Shown here: positions 1 through 8,708 of the stretch, piece by piece
How positions within the stretch are numbered: position 1 is the first letter of the stretch
Layout: every line of letters begins with the position of its first letter
DNA from: Aureimonas ureilytica
GTDB taxonomy: Bacteria > Pseudomonadota > Alphaproteobacteria > Rhizobiales > Rhizobiaceae
DNA: 64,000 nucleotides
Assembly: GCF_001475935.1 (NCBI RefSeq)
Contig: NZ_LDQA01000069.1
Span: 1 to 64,000 of the forward strand
Reading direction: 5' to 3'
Program-made: the position numbers and the translations under genes
The notes under the pieces: model-generated
Seen by the model: only the letters and a program-made list of their open reading frames with translations
Database searches by the model: none
What the model was told of the DNA's origin: nothing

Positions 1-109
1 CCGGGCGCAGGTCCTGCAGCGCATGGATGAGCACCGGCAACGATGCCCGGCGGGAACGAGACCCGGTCCGCCGACCCGAGGGGTTCTGTCCCCGGTTCCA
101 AAGGCGCGC
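1..109 (+). repeat. REP/BIME-like intergenic repeat, copy A (left end cut by window)
   Basis: This stretch is about 80% identical by eye to the reverse complement of 17779-17890 and shares its right half (GACCCGGTC..CCGACCCGA.GGG then GTCCCCGGTTC) with 60246-60290. All copies lie between genes. It can be read as a short peptide in one frame, but the copies drift without respecting a frame, so I read it as a non-coding repeat family. Confidence 0.6.
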
Positions 110-175
110 TATCTCCCGGAAACCGCTCGGCCGCGCAGGCGCAAGCCGGGCATCGAACCATCGGAAAGAATAGGC

Positions 176-679
176 ATGGATCAGTCGTTCGACGAAGACA
201 CGCTGGCGCTGGCGGCGCGGGTCTTCCAGGCCGCGCGCGAGGGCGACACGGGCTTTCTCCAGATGGCGCTGGAGCGTGGCCTGCCGCCCAACCTCTCCAA
301 CGACAAGGGCGACACGCTCCTGATGCTGGCGAGCTATCACGGGCACACGCAGGCGAGCGAGCTTCTCCTGAAACACGGGGCCGATCCCGACCGCGTCAAC
401 GATCGCGGCCAGACGCCGCTCGCCGGCACCGCCTTCAAGGGCGACACGGTGACGGCGCGCGCGCTCCTCAATGGCGGCGCGGCGGTGGATGCGGCCGGGC
501 CGGATGGGCGCACGGCCCTGATGATGGCCGCCATGTTCAACCGCACCGACATGGTGCGCCTTTTCCTCGACCACGGAGCCGACCCTGCCCGCCGCACCCC
601 CGAAGGCCTCACCGCGCTCGGCGCCGCCAAGGCCATGGGCGCGGCCGATACGCCAGCGCTTCTGGGCGAGGCCGACTGA
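176..679 (+). CDS. Ankyrin-repeat protein
   Basis: The 167-residue protein is built from about four ankyrin repeats, seen as repeated phrases of the type GDTLLMLASYHGH, LLLKHGADPDRVNDRGQTPL, LLNGGAAVDAAGPDGRTALM and LFLDHGADPARRTPEGLTAL. There is no signal peptide, so it is likely a cytosolic protein that binds other proteins; the partner cannot be deduced. I chose the ATG at 176 because the protein proper (MDQSF) begins there; an upstream in-frame start at 23 would read through a repeat element. It stands alone, with a non-coding stretch downstream. Confidence 0.85.
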   Translation: MDQSFDEDTLALAARVFQAAREGDTGFLQMALERGLPPNLSNDKGDTLLMLASYHGHTQASELLLKHGADPDRVNDRGQTPLAGTAFKGDTVTARALLNGGAAVDAAGPDGRTALMMAAMFNRTDMVRLFLDHGADPARRTPEGLTALGAAKAMGAADTPALLGEAD

Positions 680-1372
680 CGGTTGCGACGGACGGGAAAG
701 CCGTCTCGCGCCGGGCCGACCGGGAAAAAGGCTCTGAAACGGGACGATCGGCCAAGACTGCCGATGTCGGTCAGGTTCACGGCGGTTCGTCGCACTGAGG
801 CTGATCGACACTGCGGGTCGCAGCGCTCATCTTCCGTTTCGGGCTGCTCGCCCCCGAACCATCGGACGGTGTGGCACACTTTGGCCTTGGACCCGATGTC
901 CCATCATCTCCCTGCGTCCGCTCTTGCCGCCGCCACGGAAAAGGGCGGTGGACCGGTTCGGAGTCCAAGCGTCGCCGAAGCCGCTGACCCGGTTTCAGGA
1001 CGAGCGGGGGAGTCGAGCCAAGGCCCCGGCATCCGCTTGCGATGCGTCATCCCGCACCAGCCTCAACCAGGAGCCGGGACATAACCTCGCGGCAAAGGAG
1101 CGACCGAGGGTTTTCCGCTGCCGGTGACGCTGCGGCAGAACGGGCGAGACCAGTAGCTTGCCCGGAGAGCGACGCCAATGCCGCGTGGAGTCCAGCGGCG
1201 GGCAACGACGCCCCGCAGCAGACACCGGCGACGAGCCGACCCGGCAGGTTCGACACCCGGTTCTAGGCCGCCGACGCCATCGCCGTGCCCGCACCGGAAC
1301 ACCGGAGCGTGACGAGGCAGGCCACCCCGCAGGTCTCGCCTTCCGGCACCCGATTGCCTATCTTGCCCATCG
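680..1372. other. Non-coding stretch between the ankyrin gene and the nhaA leader
   Basis: About 690 bases hold only short, overlapping open frames on both strands with no recognisable protein sequence, which is expected by chance at this G+C. A possible degenerate copy of the intergenic repeat (CCGACCCG..GGTTC..CCCGGTTC) lies near 1231-1266. Confidence 0.5.
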
Positions 1373-1457
1373 AGGGCGTGTGCTGCGTGCGCCCTGGGGC
1401 TTCCCTAAACCGACGGAGAAAAGCGAAACCTTTTCGAAAAGGAGGGAGGGCGAAGCC
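1373..1457 (+). promoter_or_regulatory. Structured 5' leader of nhaA, candidate nhaA-I (Li+) riboswitch
   Basis: The leader folds into nested elements visible by eye. AGGGCG at 1373-1378 pairs with CGCCCT at 1390-1395. GGCTTC at 1398-1403 pairs with GAAGCC at 1452-1457, directly before the start codon. CCTTTT at 1429-1434 pairs with AAAAGG at 1437-1442, which overlaps the Shine-Dalgarno AAGGAGGGAGGG. The ribosome site is therefore inside the structure, as in a translational switch. Known: the nhaA-I motif upstream of nhaA genes is a lithium-sensing riboswitch. Assignment to that class rests on position, architecture and my recollection of the motif, not on a covariance search. Confidence 0.6.
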
Positions 1458-2657
1458 ATGTCCTCGCACGATCCCATCTCGATCCGCAGCCAGCGCCCCT
1501 CGGGCTTTCTGCGCCGTTTCATCGCCAGCGAAGCCTCGGGCGGGCTGGTTCTCATGGCGGCCGCTGCGCTCGCGCTGATCGTTGCCAATTCGCCGCTCGC
1601 GCCCGGCTATTTCGCCGCGCTCCATGCCTATGTCGGCCCGCTCTCTCTCCTGCATTGGATTAACGACGCGCTGATGGCGGTCTTTTTCCTGATGGTCGGG
1701 CTGGAGATCAAGCGCGAGGTCGTGGGCGGGCAGCTCGCCACTTGGCAGGCGCGTATTCTGCCCGGACTGGCCGCGCTCGGCGGCATGGCCGTGCCGGCGC
1801 TCTTCTATCTTGCCTTCAACATCGCCTCACCCGAAAGCCGGGGCGGCTGGGCCATTCCCTCGGCCACCGACATCGCCTTCGCGCTCGGCGTCCTGTCGCT
1901 GCTGGGACCGCGCGTGCCCGTGTCGCTGAAAGTGTTTCTCGCCGCGCTCGCGATCATCGACGATCTCGGCGCCGTGCTCATCATCGCGTTCTTCTACACG
2001 TCCGGCCTCAACCTCCTGGCGCTTGCCGGGGCGGCGCTCGTGGTTCTCGTGCTGGCGCTTCTCAACCGGCGCGGCGTCCTGGCGCTCTGGCCCTATCTCA
2101 CGCTCGGCCTCGTGCTCTGGGTTCTGGTCTTCCTGTCCGGCATTCATGCGACGCTGGCCGGCGTCGTGCTGGCGCTCACCATTCCGCTCGTCGTGCCCGA
2201 GCCCGGCCTGCAGGAGGCGGAGCCCCCGCTCCTGAAGCTGGAACATGCCATCCAGCCCTGGGTCGCCTTCCTGATCGTGCCGGTCTTCGGTTTCGCCAAT
2301 GCCGGCGTGTCCTTTGCCGGCTTCTCGCTGTCGGCGCTCAGCGACCCGGTGCCGCTCGGCATCGCGGCGGGGCTGTTCTTCGGCAAGCAGATCGGCGTCT
2401 TCGGCATGGCGCTCCTCGCCATTCGCCTGCGCTGGGCGAGCCTGCCGGAGCGAGCGAGCTGGAGGCAGGTCTATGGCGTGTCGCTTCTGTGCGGCATCGG
2501 CTTCACCATGAGCCTCTTCATCGGCCTTCTCGCCTTCCCGACCTCGCCTCTCCTGCAGGACGAAGTGAAGCTCGGCGTGCTCATGGGCTCGCTCCTCTCC
2601 GGTCTTCTGGGCGCGATGGTCTTGCGCCTCGCGCCCACGCGCCAGCCGGAGGTTTGA
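1458..2657 (+). CDS. nhaA: Na+/H+ antiporter NhaA
   Basis: A 399-residue inner-membrane antiporter that exports Na+ (or Li+) in exchange for protons. The family signature is clear: the conserved aspartates sit in ATDIAFALG and in the AIIDDLGAV segment, matching the ion-binding aspartates of the E. coli protein, and the sequence has about a dozen hydrophobic spans. Length is normal for the family. The start at 1458 follows a strong Shine-Dalgarno (AAGGAGGGAGGG); a longer open frame from 1158 would run through the structured leader and lacks family sequence. The upstream leader probably controls translation. It ends four bases before the convergent esterase gene. Confidence 0.97.
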   Translation: MSSHDPISIRSQRPSGFLRRFIASEASGGLVLMAAAALALIVANSPLAPGYFAALHAYVGPLSLLHWINDALMAVFFLMVGLEIKREVVGGQLATWQARILPGLAALGGMAVPALFYLAFNIASPESRGGWAIPSATDIAFALGVLSLLGPRVPVSLKVFLAALAIIDDLGAVLIIAFFYTSGLNLLALAGAALVVLVLALLNRRGVLALWPYLTLGLVLWVLVFLSGIHATLAGVVLALTIPLVVPEPGLQEAEPPLLKLEHAIQPWVAFLIVPVFGFANAGVSFAGFSLSALSDPVPLGIAAGLFFGKQIGVFGMALLAIRLRWASLPERASWRQVYGVSLLCGIGFTMSLFIGLLAFPTSPLLQDEVKLGVLMGSLLSGLLGAMVLRLAPTRQPEV

Positions 2658-2661
2658 GCCC

Positions 2662-3597
2662 TCAAGCGCGCCCCGCCCAGGCGGCGTACCAATCCGGCCA
2701 CTCGGCGCTCGGTGCGCCGGGTCGCCCCAGGCCGAACCCATGGCCGCCGCTCGGCAGAACATGCCGCTCCACCGGGACATCAGCCTCTCGGGCGGCCCGC
2801 TCCAGAAGCGCGGTGTTGGCGATGTCGGAGATCGGATCGTCCTCGGCCTGAACCAGAAACAAGGGCGGGCAGCGGGCGCGCACATGCGTTTCGACCGACC
2901 AGTCCGCGCTCATCGCCCGTGTTGGAGGATGCCCGACCAGTTGGACACGCGTGGACGTGTGATTATAGGGCGGCAGCAGCGTCACCACGGGATAGATCAG
3001 CGCCGCGCGTGCCGGTCGCGCCGAGCCGCTGTCCAGCCCATCCACGGGCGCATAGGAGGCGAAGGCCGAGCGCGTGGCGGCAAGCCCCAGAAGATGCCCG
3101 CCGGCCGAAAAGCCGAGAACGCCGATCCTGGCGACATCGAGTTTCAGCCGCCCGGCCGAGCCCGCGACAAGACGCAGGGCGCGCTGTGCATCCTGCAAGG
3201 GCGCAAGCGGCCCGTTGGTCCAGCCCTCACCGGGCAGGCGATAGCGCAGGACGAAGGCCGTGACACCGCGCGCCGCCAGCCAGCGTGCCGCCGGCCGCGC
3301 CTCGCTTTCCATCTGAATGCGCTTGTAACCGCCGCCCGCCGCGACCAGCACGGCCATGCCGTTCGCCCGCTCCGGCCGATAGAGTTCGAGCGCCGGCACC
3401 GCGATGTTGTGGATCGCGCCCTTGTCGCTCACCTCGACGGGGCCGCTCGGCCCGCCGCCGCCCGGCGGGCGATCCGGCCAGAGCGGGAGGATGTCAGAGG
3501 CCTCGCTTGGTTCCATCCGGTCCCTCGCCCGCGCGACCATAGGCGAGCATAGAAGGCCCGTCGCGCCGAGGATCAGATGGCGGCGGTTGATCCGCAT
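2662..3597 (-). CDS. Alpha/beta hydrolase, acetylxylan-esterase-like (BD-FAE type), Tat-exported
   Basis: A 311-residue secreted hydrolase. The N-terminus MRINRRHLILGATGLL has twin arginines followed by a hydrophobic stretch, typical of a Tat signal. The fold is marked by AAGGGYKRI (oxyanion loop, HGGGY-like), the nucleophile elbow GFSAGG, an acid residue in QAEDDPIS and the catalytic His in GGHGFG. This arrangement is that of carbohydrate esterases and lipases of the acetylxylan esterase or BD-FAE group. The exact substrate is not determined. It converges on nhaA and is separated by 57 bases from htpX on the same strand. Confidence 0.85.
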   Translation of the reverse strand: MRINRRHLILGATGLLCSPMVARARDRMEPSEASDILPLWPDRPPGGGGPSGPVEVSDKGAIHNIAVPALELYRPERANGMAVLVAAGGGYKRIQMESEARPAARWLAARGVTAFVLRYRLPGEGWTNGPLAPLQDAQRALRLVAGSAGRLKLDVARIGVLGFSAGGHLLGLAATRSAFASYAPVDGLDSGSARPARAALIYPVVTLLPPYNHTSTRVQLVGHPPTRAMSADWSVETHVRARCPPLFLVQAEDDPISDIANTALLERAAREADVPVERHVLPSGGHGFGLGRPGAPSAEWPDWYAAWAGRA

Positions 3598-3654
3598 GAC
3601 GGCTCCTTCGCTCGGCTGGAACTGTCCACGCGTCGATGGGAGTCGGCGCGTCGC

Positions 3655-4641
3655 CTATCCCCACGGCCCACGCTTGCCTCGATCCGAACGCCCCGGCCCG
3701 CTCGGCGGTACGGAACCACCGCCCCAAGGGCCTTGGCGAGGCGGCTGCGCGCCCATGCGAGGGGGCACACCCATGTGGGGAGGAAGGAAAGAGCCCCCGC
3801 CCTCGCCCTCCATCGACAGAAGCGCATCGATGCGGTTCTGCGTGTCGGGATGCGTCGAGAAGAGACTGTCCATCCGCTGGCCGTTCAGCGGGTTGATGAT
3901 GAACATATGCGCGGTCGCGGGATTGCGCTCGGCCTCCATGTTCACCGTATGGCCGGCCGAGCCTGCGATCTTGGCGAGCGCGGAGGCCAGAGCGCGCGGG
4001 TCGCCGCAGATTTCCGCGCCACGCCGGTCGGCCGAATATTCGCGCGTGCGGGAGATCGCCATCTGCACGATCATCGCCGCAAAGGGCGCGACCAGCGTCG
4101 CGACCAGAATGCCGATCAGCCCCAGCGGATTGTTGTTCTCGCGGTGGCCGCCGAAGAAGAAGGCGAAATTGCCGAGCATGGAGATCGCGCCGGCCAGCGT
4201 CGCGGTGATCGTCATGGTCAGCGTGTCGCGGTTCTGCACATGGGCGAGTTCATGGGCCATGACGCCCGCCACCTCGTCCGGCGTCAGGCGGTTGAGAAGG
4301 CCGGTGGTCGCGGCAACGGCGGCGTTCTGCGGGTTGCGGCCGGTGGCAAACGCGTTCGGCTGGTCGTTCTCGATGAGGTAGACGCGCGGCATGGGCAGGC
4401 CGGCGCGGGCGGCGAGCGAGGCCACCATATGGTAGAAGTCGGGCGCCGTGCGCTCGTCCACCTCATGCGCGTTGTACATGCGCAGGACCAGCCTGTCGGC
4501 GTTCCAGTAGGAGAAGAGATTGGTGCCGAGGGCGAAGAGGAAGGCGATCATCATGCCGCCGCGCCCGCCTAGGAGAAAACCGACCCCCATGAAAAGGGCG
4601 GTCATCCCGGCAAGCAGCATGGCCGTCTTGATCTGGTTCAT
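3655..4641 (-). CDS. htpX: Membrane zinc metalloprotease HtpX (M48B)
   Basis: A 328-residue inner-membrane protease that degrades damaged membrane proteins. Two hydrophobic segments at the N-terminus (residues about 7-50) are followed by the zinc site HELAH in the phrase [12 protein letters not shown], then two further hydrophobic segments and the distal Glu region YSADRRGAE. The C-terminal tail after LLSM is a Gly/Pro-rich extension, common in alphaproteobacterial HtpX. I set the start at 4641 (MNQIKTAML), where homologues begin; the longer frame to 4956 would overlap the divergent SDHAF4 gene. Confidence 0.95.
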   Translation of the reverse strand: MNQIKTAMLLAGMTALFMGVGFLLGGRGGMMIAFLFALGTNLFSYWNADRLVLRMYNAHEVDERTAPDFYHMVASLAARAGLPMPRVYLIENDQPNAFATGRNPQNAAVAATTGLLNRLTPDEVAGVMAHELAHVQNRDTLTMTITATLAGAISMLGNFAFFFGGHRENNNPLGLIGILVATLVAPFAAMIVQMAISRTREYSADRRGAEICGDPRALASALAKIAGSAGHTVNMEAERNPATAHMFIINPLNGQRMDSLFSTHPDTQNRIDALLSMEGEGGGSFLPPHMGVPPRMGAQPPRQGPWGGGSVPPSGPGRSDRGKRGPWG

Positions 4642-4804
4642 GGGTCGATGCGTCCTTGCTCGGCGCGGGCGACACGCGGGAGGGCTTGCGGTCGGCGCCG
4701 TTTCGACCGATCTGCCGTAGAAGATGTGGGCGCGCACCTCGTTCGCGTCAACAAAGCGGGCCGGCTGACACGCCGCCACTCGGAAGACCGGAAAGGACCC
4801 TGCC

Positions 4805-5017
4805 ATGAGCGAAGCGGAAAACGGAGCACCGAAAGAGGCCCGCATTCTATCGCCCGCCGCCCAGCGCGCCCTGGCGGAGGCGCAAGCGCGCCGCGCGGCC
4901 GGCGAGGCGGAAAAGCTGGCGCAGGGCGACCTGCCGCCCGAGGTGAACGGGCGCAACGGCCCCGAGCCTGCCCGCTACGGCGACTGGGAAAAGAACGGCA
5001 TCATCTCCGACTTCTGA
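4805..5017 (+). CDS. DUF1674 / SDHAF4-family succinate dehydrogenase assembly factor
   Basis: A 70-residue protein ending in the family signature [19 protein letters not shown], which is diagnostic for DUF1674. The eukaryotic member SDHAF4 chaperones the flavinylated SdhA subunit, so a role in complex II assembly is likely here. The N-terminal half is a charged Ala/Glu/Arg helix. It is divergent from htpX, and a Shine-Dalgarno-like GGAAAGGACC precedes the start. Confidence 0.9.
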   Translation: MSEAENGAPKEARILSPAAQRALAEAQARRAAGEAEKLAQGDLPPEVNGRNGPEPARYGDWEKNGIISDF

Positions 5018-5246
5018 CCGCACGGGTTTGAGGCGGCGGGTTTGCCCAGCCGCCGCACGCCCGTCCTCGGATCGCGGCCAAGGCCGCCGCAGGCGCGCGC
5101 TCGCTGCCGACGTCGCATCCCTTTGCGCGCCCAACCGTTGCCTGGAGGCGACGATGGCCTTGCCCCCCTCGGTCTGCGTTCCGTGACCAGACTCTTGCCA
5201 TAAGCGCGGAATAGGAATTTAATCTTTGCGGAGTAGGAACGCTGCC

Positions 5247-5729
5247 ATGCGACTGTTCTGCCTTTTCCTTCTTCTCGGCCTCTCGCCCGCCTTGGCGGCG
5301 GATGAAGAGGCGCCGCCTCGCGAAATCCTCGGCCCGGTCAATGCGCGCGTTCTGAAAGTGCGCGACGGCGACACGGTGGAGGTCGAGGCCTTCATCTGGC
5401 CGCTTCAGACGGTGACGGTCGCGGTGCGCCTGCGCGGCGTCGATGCGCCGGAACTCAAAGGCGAATGCGAGGCCGAGCGCGCCGCCGCGCGCCATGCGCG
5501 CGATCGCATGAGCGAGCTGGTGGGCGATGGATTCGTGCAGCTGCGCCGCATCTCGGGCGACAAGTATTTCGGCCGCGTCCTCGCCGATCTGGCCAGCCCC
5601 ACGGAGCCCGATATCGGCCAGCGACTGCTGCGCGAAGGGCTGGTGGATGCCTATGACGGCGGCCGTCGGCGGAACTGGTGCGCCACGATCGGCGCGCTGA
5701 AACCCGGCCAGCCGCTCGGCAAGGGCTGA
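5247..5729 (+). CDS. Secreted thermonuclease-family (SNase-like) protein
   Basis: A 160-residue nuclease-like protein with an N-terminal signal peptide (MRLFCLFLLLGLSPALA). The SNase-type OB-fold core is visible as VLKVRDGDTVEV, RLRGVDAPE and the basic DKYFGRVLADL region. These carry the Asp, Arg and Glu positions used for calcium binding and phosphodiester cleavage in staphylococcal nuclease. The substrate of such periplasmic homologues is unknown. The ATG at 5247 is preceded by GGAGTAGGA; a TTG at 5226 in frame is less likely because it would spoil the signal peptide. Confidence 0.85.
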   Translation: MRLFCLFLLLGLSPALAADEEAPPREILGPVNARVLKVRDGDTVEVEAFIWPLQTVTVAVRLRGVDAPELKGECEAERAAARHARDRMSELVGDGFVQLRRISGDKYFGRVLADLASPTEPDIGQRLLREGLVDAYDGGRRRNWCATIGALKPGQPLGKG

Positions 5730-5898
5730 CCGCGCCGCATCCGAATGCCGTTGCGGTTGGGGAGCATCGGCCTGGAGAGACGGTGCGTCCCCGCGTGCGG
5801 GCAAGATCGGGGGTTGCTCCCTTTCCGGCCAGAGGATCACGAGCCGGTTTCCAACCAACCCTTGTTCCCCTGCCCCGAACGATTATGTTCTGGCCTGC

Positions 5899-5967
5899 AA
5901 GGGGACGACCTTTTGCGCGCTGATGGCGCTGTTCGGCTTTCGGGACGACCCGGTCTTTTTCCAGGGG
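5899..5967 (+). promoter_or_regulatory. Guanidine-II (mini-ykkC) riboswitch
   Basis: Two small hairpins each display an ACGA loop: loop 5905-5908 closed by GG/CC with G-U and A-U extension (stem 5899-5904 with 5909-5914), and loop 5945-5948 closed by CGGG/CCCG (5941-5944 with 5949-5952). They are joined by a 26-base linker, and a Shine-Dalgarno (AGGGG, 5963-5967) follows, 7 bases before the sugE start. Two ACGR-loop hairpins upstream of an SMR-family gene is the defining pattern of the guanidine-II class; in this class ligand binding turns translation on. Confidence 0.88.
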
Positions 5968-5974
5968 TGTTCCC

Positions 5975-6295
5975 ATGGCCTATCTCCTTCTCCTCGTCGC
6001 CGGCCTGCTCGAAGTCGGCTGGGCGTTCTCCATGAAACTGTCGGACGGATTCTCGCGTCTCGGGCCGACGATTCTGACCTTCGCGTTGATGGCGGCGAGC
6101 TTCGCGCTCCTGTCGCTCGCCATGCGCTCGCTCCCGCTCGGCACGGCCTATGCGATCTGGACCGGCATCGGCGCGCTCGGGGCCTTTCTGGTCGGCATCC
6201 TGATACTGGGCGAAAGCGCCAGTCCCATGCGCCTTCTGGCGGCTGCCCTGATCCTCGGCGGACTCGTCCTGATGAAGCTCTCCTCCTCATCATAA
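5975..6295 (+). CDS. sugE: SMR-family guanidinium exporter SugE/Gdx
   Basis: A 106-residue protein with four transmembrane helices. It belongs to the small multidrug resistance family: the essential Glu is in LLEVGWAFSMK (helix 1), and GTAYAIWTGIGALGAF marks helix 3. The LLEVGWAFSMKLS phrase is typical of the SugE/Gdx branch, which exports guanidinium with proton antiport rather than quaternary ammonium drugs. The guanidine-II riboswitch directly upstream supports that function independently. It acts as an inner-membrane dual-topology dimer. Confidence 0.95.
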   Translation: MAYLLLLVAGLLEVGWAFSMKLSDGFSRLGPTILTFALMAASFALLSLAMRSLPLGTAYAIWTGIGALGAFLVGILILGESASPMRLLAAALILGGLVLMKLSSSS

Positions 6296-6338
6296 GGCAC
6301 GCGTCGGGACTGGCCGCGCCCCGATTGGGGGACTAGAA

Positions 6339-6354
6339 GGTTTCACGTGAAACA
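6339..6354 (+). other. parS-like centromere site 1
   Basis: The 16-mer contains a perfect GTTTCACGTGAAAC core and differs from the consensus TGTTTCACGTGAAACA only at the first base. It lies 13 bases before the cfa start. It is the substrate expected for the ParB encoded at 25.4 kb. Confidence 0.8.
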
Positions 6355-6366
6355 CCGGGAGCCTGC

Positions 6367-7665
6367 ATGACCTCTTCCTCTTCCCGCATGGCCTCGGCCG
6401 AAAGCAAACTGGCCGAGGTCGTGAAGGACGCCGTCGCCGCGCTCGCCCCCGGCTTTGCCGTGCGCCTCTGGACGGGCGAGCGCATCGGCCCCGCAAGCGG
6501 CCCGGTGCTGACGATCCGCAGCGCCACCACGCTGGCGCGCCTCGTGTTCCGCCCGCGCATCGATACGCTGGTCGCGCTCTGGATGGACAAGAGCCTCGAC
6601 ATCGAAAACGGGACGATCTTCGACATTGCGGAAGGGCGCTCCAAGACCTCCTCGCGCGGGCTCCTGAAGCGGCTCGACAAGTGGCGCATCGCCAAGGCGC
6701 TGCCCTCGCTCATGGCGCTGCGCAAGGCGGCGAAGGCGGAGGCCGACGAAGCCAAGGTCGGCGCGGATGCGGGGGCCAGCGGCTCCACCAAGGCCGCGAT
6801 CCAGTTCCACTACGATGTCTCGAACCAGTTCTACGGCCTCTTCCTGGACGAGCGCATGGTCTATTCCTGCGCCTATTTCACCGAGTGGCACGACGATATC
6901 GACCGCGCCCAGCGCGACAAGCTCGATATGATCTGCCGCAAGCTGCGCCTCCAGCCCGGCGAGCGGATGCTCGACATCGGCTGCGGATGGGGCGCGCTGC
7001 TGATCCACGCGGCGCAGACCTATGGCGTGTCCGGCCATGGCGTGACGCTGAGCCAGGCGCAGTTCGATCTCGCCACCGCCCGCGTGCGCGCCGCCGGGCT
7101 GGAAGACCGCATCACGATCGAGCTGAAGCCTTTTCAGGAGCTGACCGGCACATTCGACAAGATCTCGTCCATCGGCATGTTCGAGCATGTCGGCTTTGCC
7201 AACCATGACGCCTATTTCGGCGCGGTGAAGCGCCTGCTGCGCCCGCGCGGGCTCTACCTTCATCACACGATCGCCCGCCCCGCCAAGAAGGACTTTAAAA
7301 CCTTCATGAAGGGCTCGCGCGAGTATCGTGCGCTGACCCGCTACATCTTCCCCGGCGGCGAACTCGACTGGATCGGCCATTCGCTCCAGAAGCTGGAGGC
7401 CAACCGCTTCGAGGTGCACGACGTCGAGAATTGGCGCGAGCATTACGGGCGCACCTGCCGCCTCTGGGCGCTGCGGCTTCAGGCGCGGATGGACGAGGCC
7501 GTGGCCGAGGTCGGCGAGCCGCAGGCGCGGCTCTGGCTTTTGTATCTGGCAGGCTGCGCGCTGGCCTTCGAGCGCGGCACGGTGATGATCAACCAGACGC
7601 TGGCTTCGAAGCGCGACAAGGGCCCGTCCGGCCTGCCGCCGACCCGAGCCGATCTGTACCGATAG
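6367..7665 (+). CDS. cfa: Cyclopropane-fatty-acyl-phospholipid synthase
   Basis: A 432-residue enzyme that transfers a methylene group from S-adenosylmethionine to cis-unsaturated acyl chains of membrane phospholipids. The SAM-binding motif LDIGCGWGALLIHAA is near residue 200, preceded by the family phrase IQFHYDVSNQFY and followed by GMFEHVG and YLHHTIAR. Length fits the family. A parS-like palindrome sits immediately upstream, so ParB binding could affect its promoter region (inference). A strong terminator follows. Confidence 0.95.
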   Translation: MTSSSSRMASAESKLAEVVKDAVAALAPGFAVRLWTGERIGPASGPVLTIRSATTLARLVFRPRIDTLVALWMDKSLDIENGTIFDIAEGRSKTSSRGLLKRLDKWRIAKALPSLMALRKAAKAEADEAKVGADAGASGSTKAAIQFHYDVSNQFYGLFLDERMVYSCAYFTEWHDDIDRAQRDKLDMICRKLRLQPGERMLDIGCGWGALLIHAAQTYGVSGHGVTLSQAQFDLATARVRAAGLEDRITIELKPFQELTGTFDKISSIGMFEHVGFANHDAYFGAVKRLLRPRGLYLHHTIARPAKKDFKTFMKGSREYRALTRYIFPGGELDWIGHSLQKLEANRFEVHDVENWREHYGRTCRLWALRLQARMDEAVAEVGEPQARLWLLYLAGCALAFERGTVMINQTLASKRDKGPSGLPPTRADLYR

Positions 7666-7716
7666 TCGCCGTTTCAGGCCCGTTCGGCTGGTCGACGCCG
7701 GCAGTTCCTCAAATAT

Positions 7717-7746
7717 GGAAAAGCCCCGCTTGGCGGGGCCTTTTCC
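7717..7746. terminator. Bidirectional rho-independent terminator between cfa and the DUF1003 gene
   Basis: GGAAAAGCCCCGC, a three-base loop, then GCGGGGCCTTTTCC forms a long perfect hairpin with A and T tracts on both sides. It lies between two convergent genes and can serve both. Confidence 0.85.
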
Positions 7747-7748
7747 TG

Positions 7749-8264
7749 TCAGGCATGGATCGGGTGGCGCAGCGTCGGCAGGGCGGTGTCGTCATCCTCG
7801 ACGAGGCCGCTTTGGGCCATGCGCCGGGTCTCGGCGGCGACGAGGAAGCGGATCTGCTCCTGCAGGCTCGCGATCTCTTCGCTCAGCTGGTTGATCTGGG
7901 CTTCCGTGCGCAGGTTGGTCTCGTAGTCGAGGCGCACTTCCAGCCGATCCTTCGCCGCCTGCCGGTTCTGGCTCATCATGATGACGGGCGCCTGGAGCGC
8001 GGCCACCATCGACAAAACCAGATTCAGGAAGATGAAAGGGAACGGGTCGAAGGCGTTCTCGGCCAGAACCACCGTATTGAGGACGGCCCAGCCGACCAGA
8101 AACACGGTGAAACCGATGATGAAGCTCCAGGAGCCGCCGACGCTGGCGACCCGATCGGCCAGACGATCACCGAAGGTCATCCCATCGTTGAACATCTCGT
8201 TGGGATCGCGCATCCGGGAGGCGCGGCGGAGCTGATAGGCAATGAGGCGGATGGCCGTGTTCAT
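7749..8264 (-). CDS. DUF1003 membrane protein
   Basis: A 171-residue protein with two central transmembrane segments (around GGSWSFIIGFTVFLVGWAVLN and FIFLNLVLSMVAALQAP). The phrases FGDRLADRVASVGGSWSFI and APVIMMSQNRQAAKDR are hallmarks of DUF1003. The C-terminal third is predicted coiled coil (IASLQEQIRFLVAAE). The molecular function of this family is not known. It converges on cfa and shares the terminator. Confidence 0.9.
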   Translation of the reverse strand: MNTAIRLIAYQLRRASRMRDPNEMFNDGMTFGDRLADRVASVGGSWSFIIGFTVFLVGWAVLNTVVLAENAFDPFPFIFLNLVLSMVAALQAPVIMMSQNRQAAKDRLEVRLDYETNLRTEAQINQLSEEIASLQEQIRFLVAAETRRMAQSGLVEDDDTALPTLRHPIHA

Positions 8265-8548
8265 GGCTCACTCACTTGTCACGACGGGCCGCAAAACCTG
8301 TCGCGCAGCGAGCCGAAGGGATCAGCTCAGCGACAGGCTCTGCGGCACGCGCGATCGACTGGGATCGTTACTGGGCATGATCCTTGGGGACCAGTTGATG
8401 AAGGGAGCGCCGGGCCGAAACGGCGGGGCGCGTGAGGGGACATGAACCTGTCGCCCCCTTTGGTCAAGTCTGCGTGAGCTGAAAAAAGGAGACGGGTCGA
8501 AACTTTTCGGCAGGACTGCTGGGGAGCGGGTTGAACTCAACGAAAAAA

Positions 8549-8571
8549 GGCCGCCCCCATGGGGAGCGGCC
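8549..8571 (-). terminator. Rho-independent terminator on the minus strand
   Basis: GGCCGC at 8549-8554 pairs with GCGGCC at 8566-8571, with additional C/G pairing inside. On the minus strand the hairpin is followed by six T (8543-8548 complement). It ends a transcript coming from the right, which would contain only the 25-codon ORF at 8631-8708. Confidence 0.75.
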
Positions 8572-8630
8572 TTCCGTGATGTGGGATGATGCCGGCAGGT
8601 CGTCAAACCCTTGCCGGATCGACATATCGC

Positions 8631-8708
8631 TTAGGCGTTCGAAAGAGGCTGCTCCAGCGAACCCGTGAGATACAAAGACCCAACCGGCTTCAAACAATCA
8701 CTCGACAT
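8631..8708 (-). CDS. Candidate 25-residue small protein with maximal Shine-Dalgarno
   Basis: The ORF reads MSSDCLKPVG...LEQPLSNA and stops with TAA. It is preceded directly by GAAAGGAGGTGATCCA, which is complementary to the last 16 bases of 16S rRNA, with GGAGG seven bases from the ATG. This is the strongest ribosome site in the window. A rho-independent terminator lies about 60 bases downstream, so the unit looks like a self-contained short gene. I do not recognise the peptide: it has no clear membrane segment and one cysteine. It could also be a leader or mRNA-like small RNA. Confidence 0.5.
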   Translation of the reverse strand: MSSDCLKPVGSLYLTGSLEQPLSNA

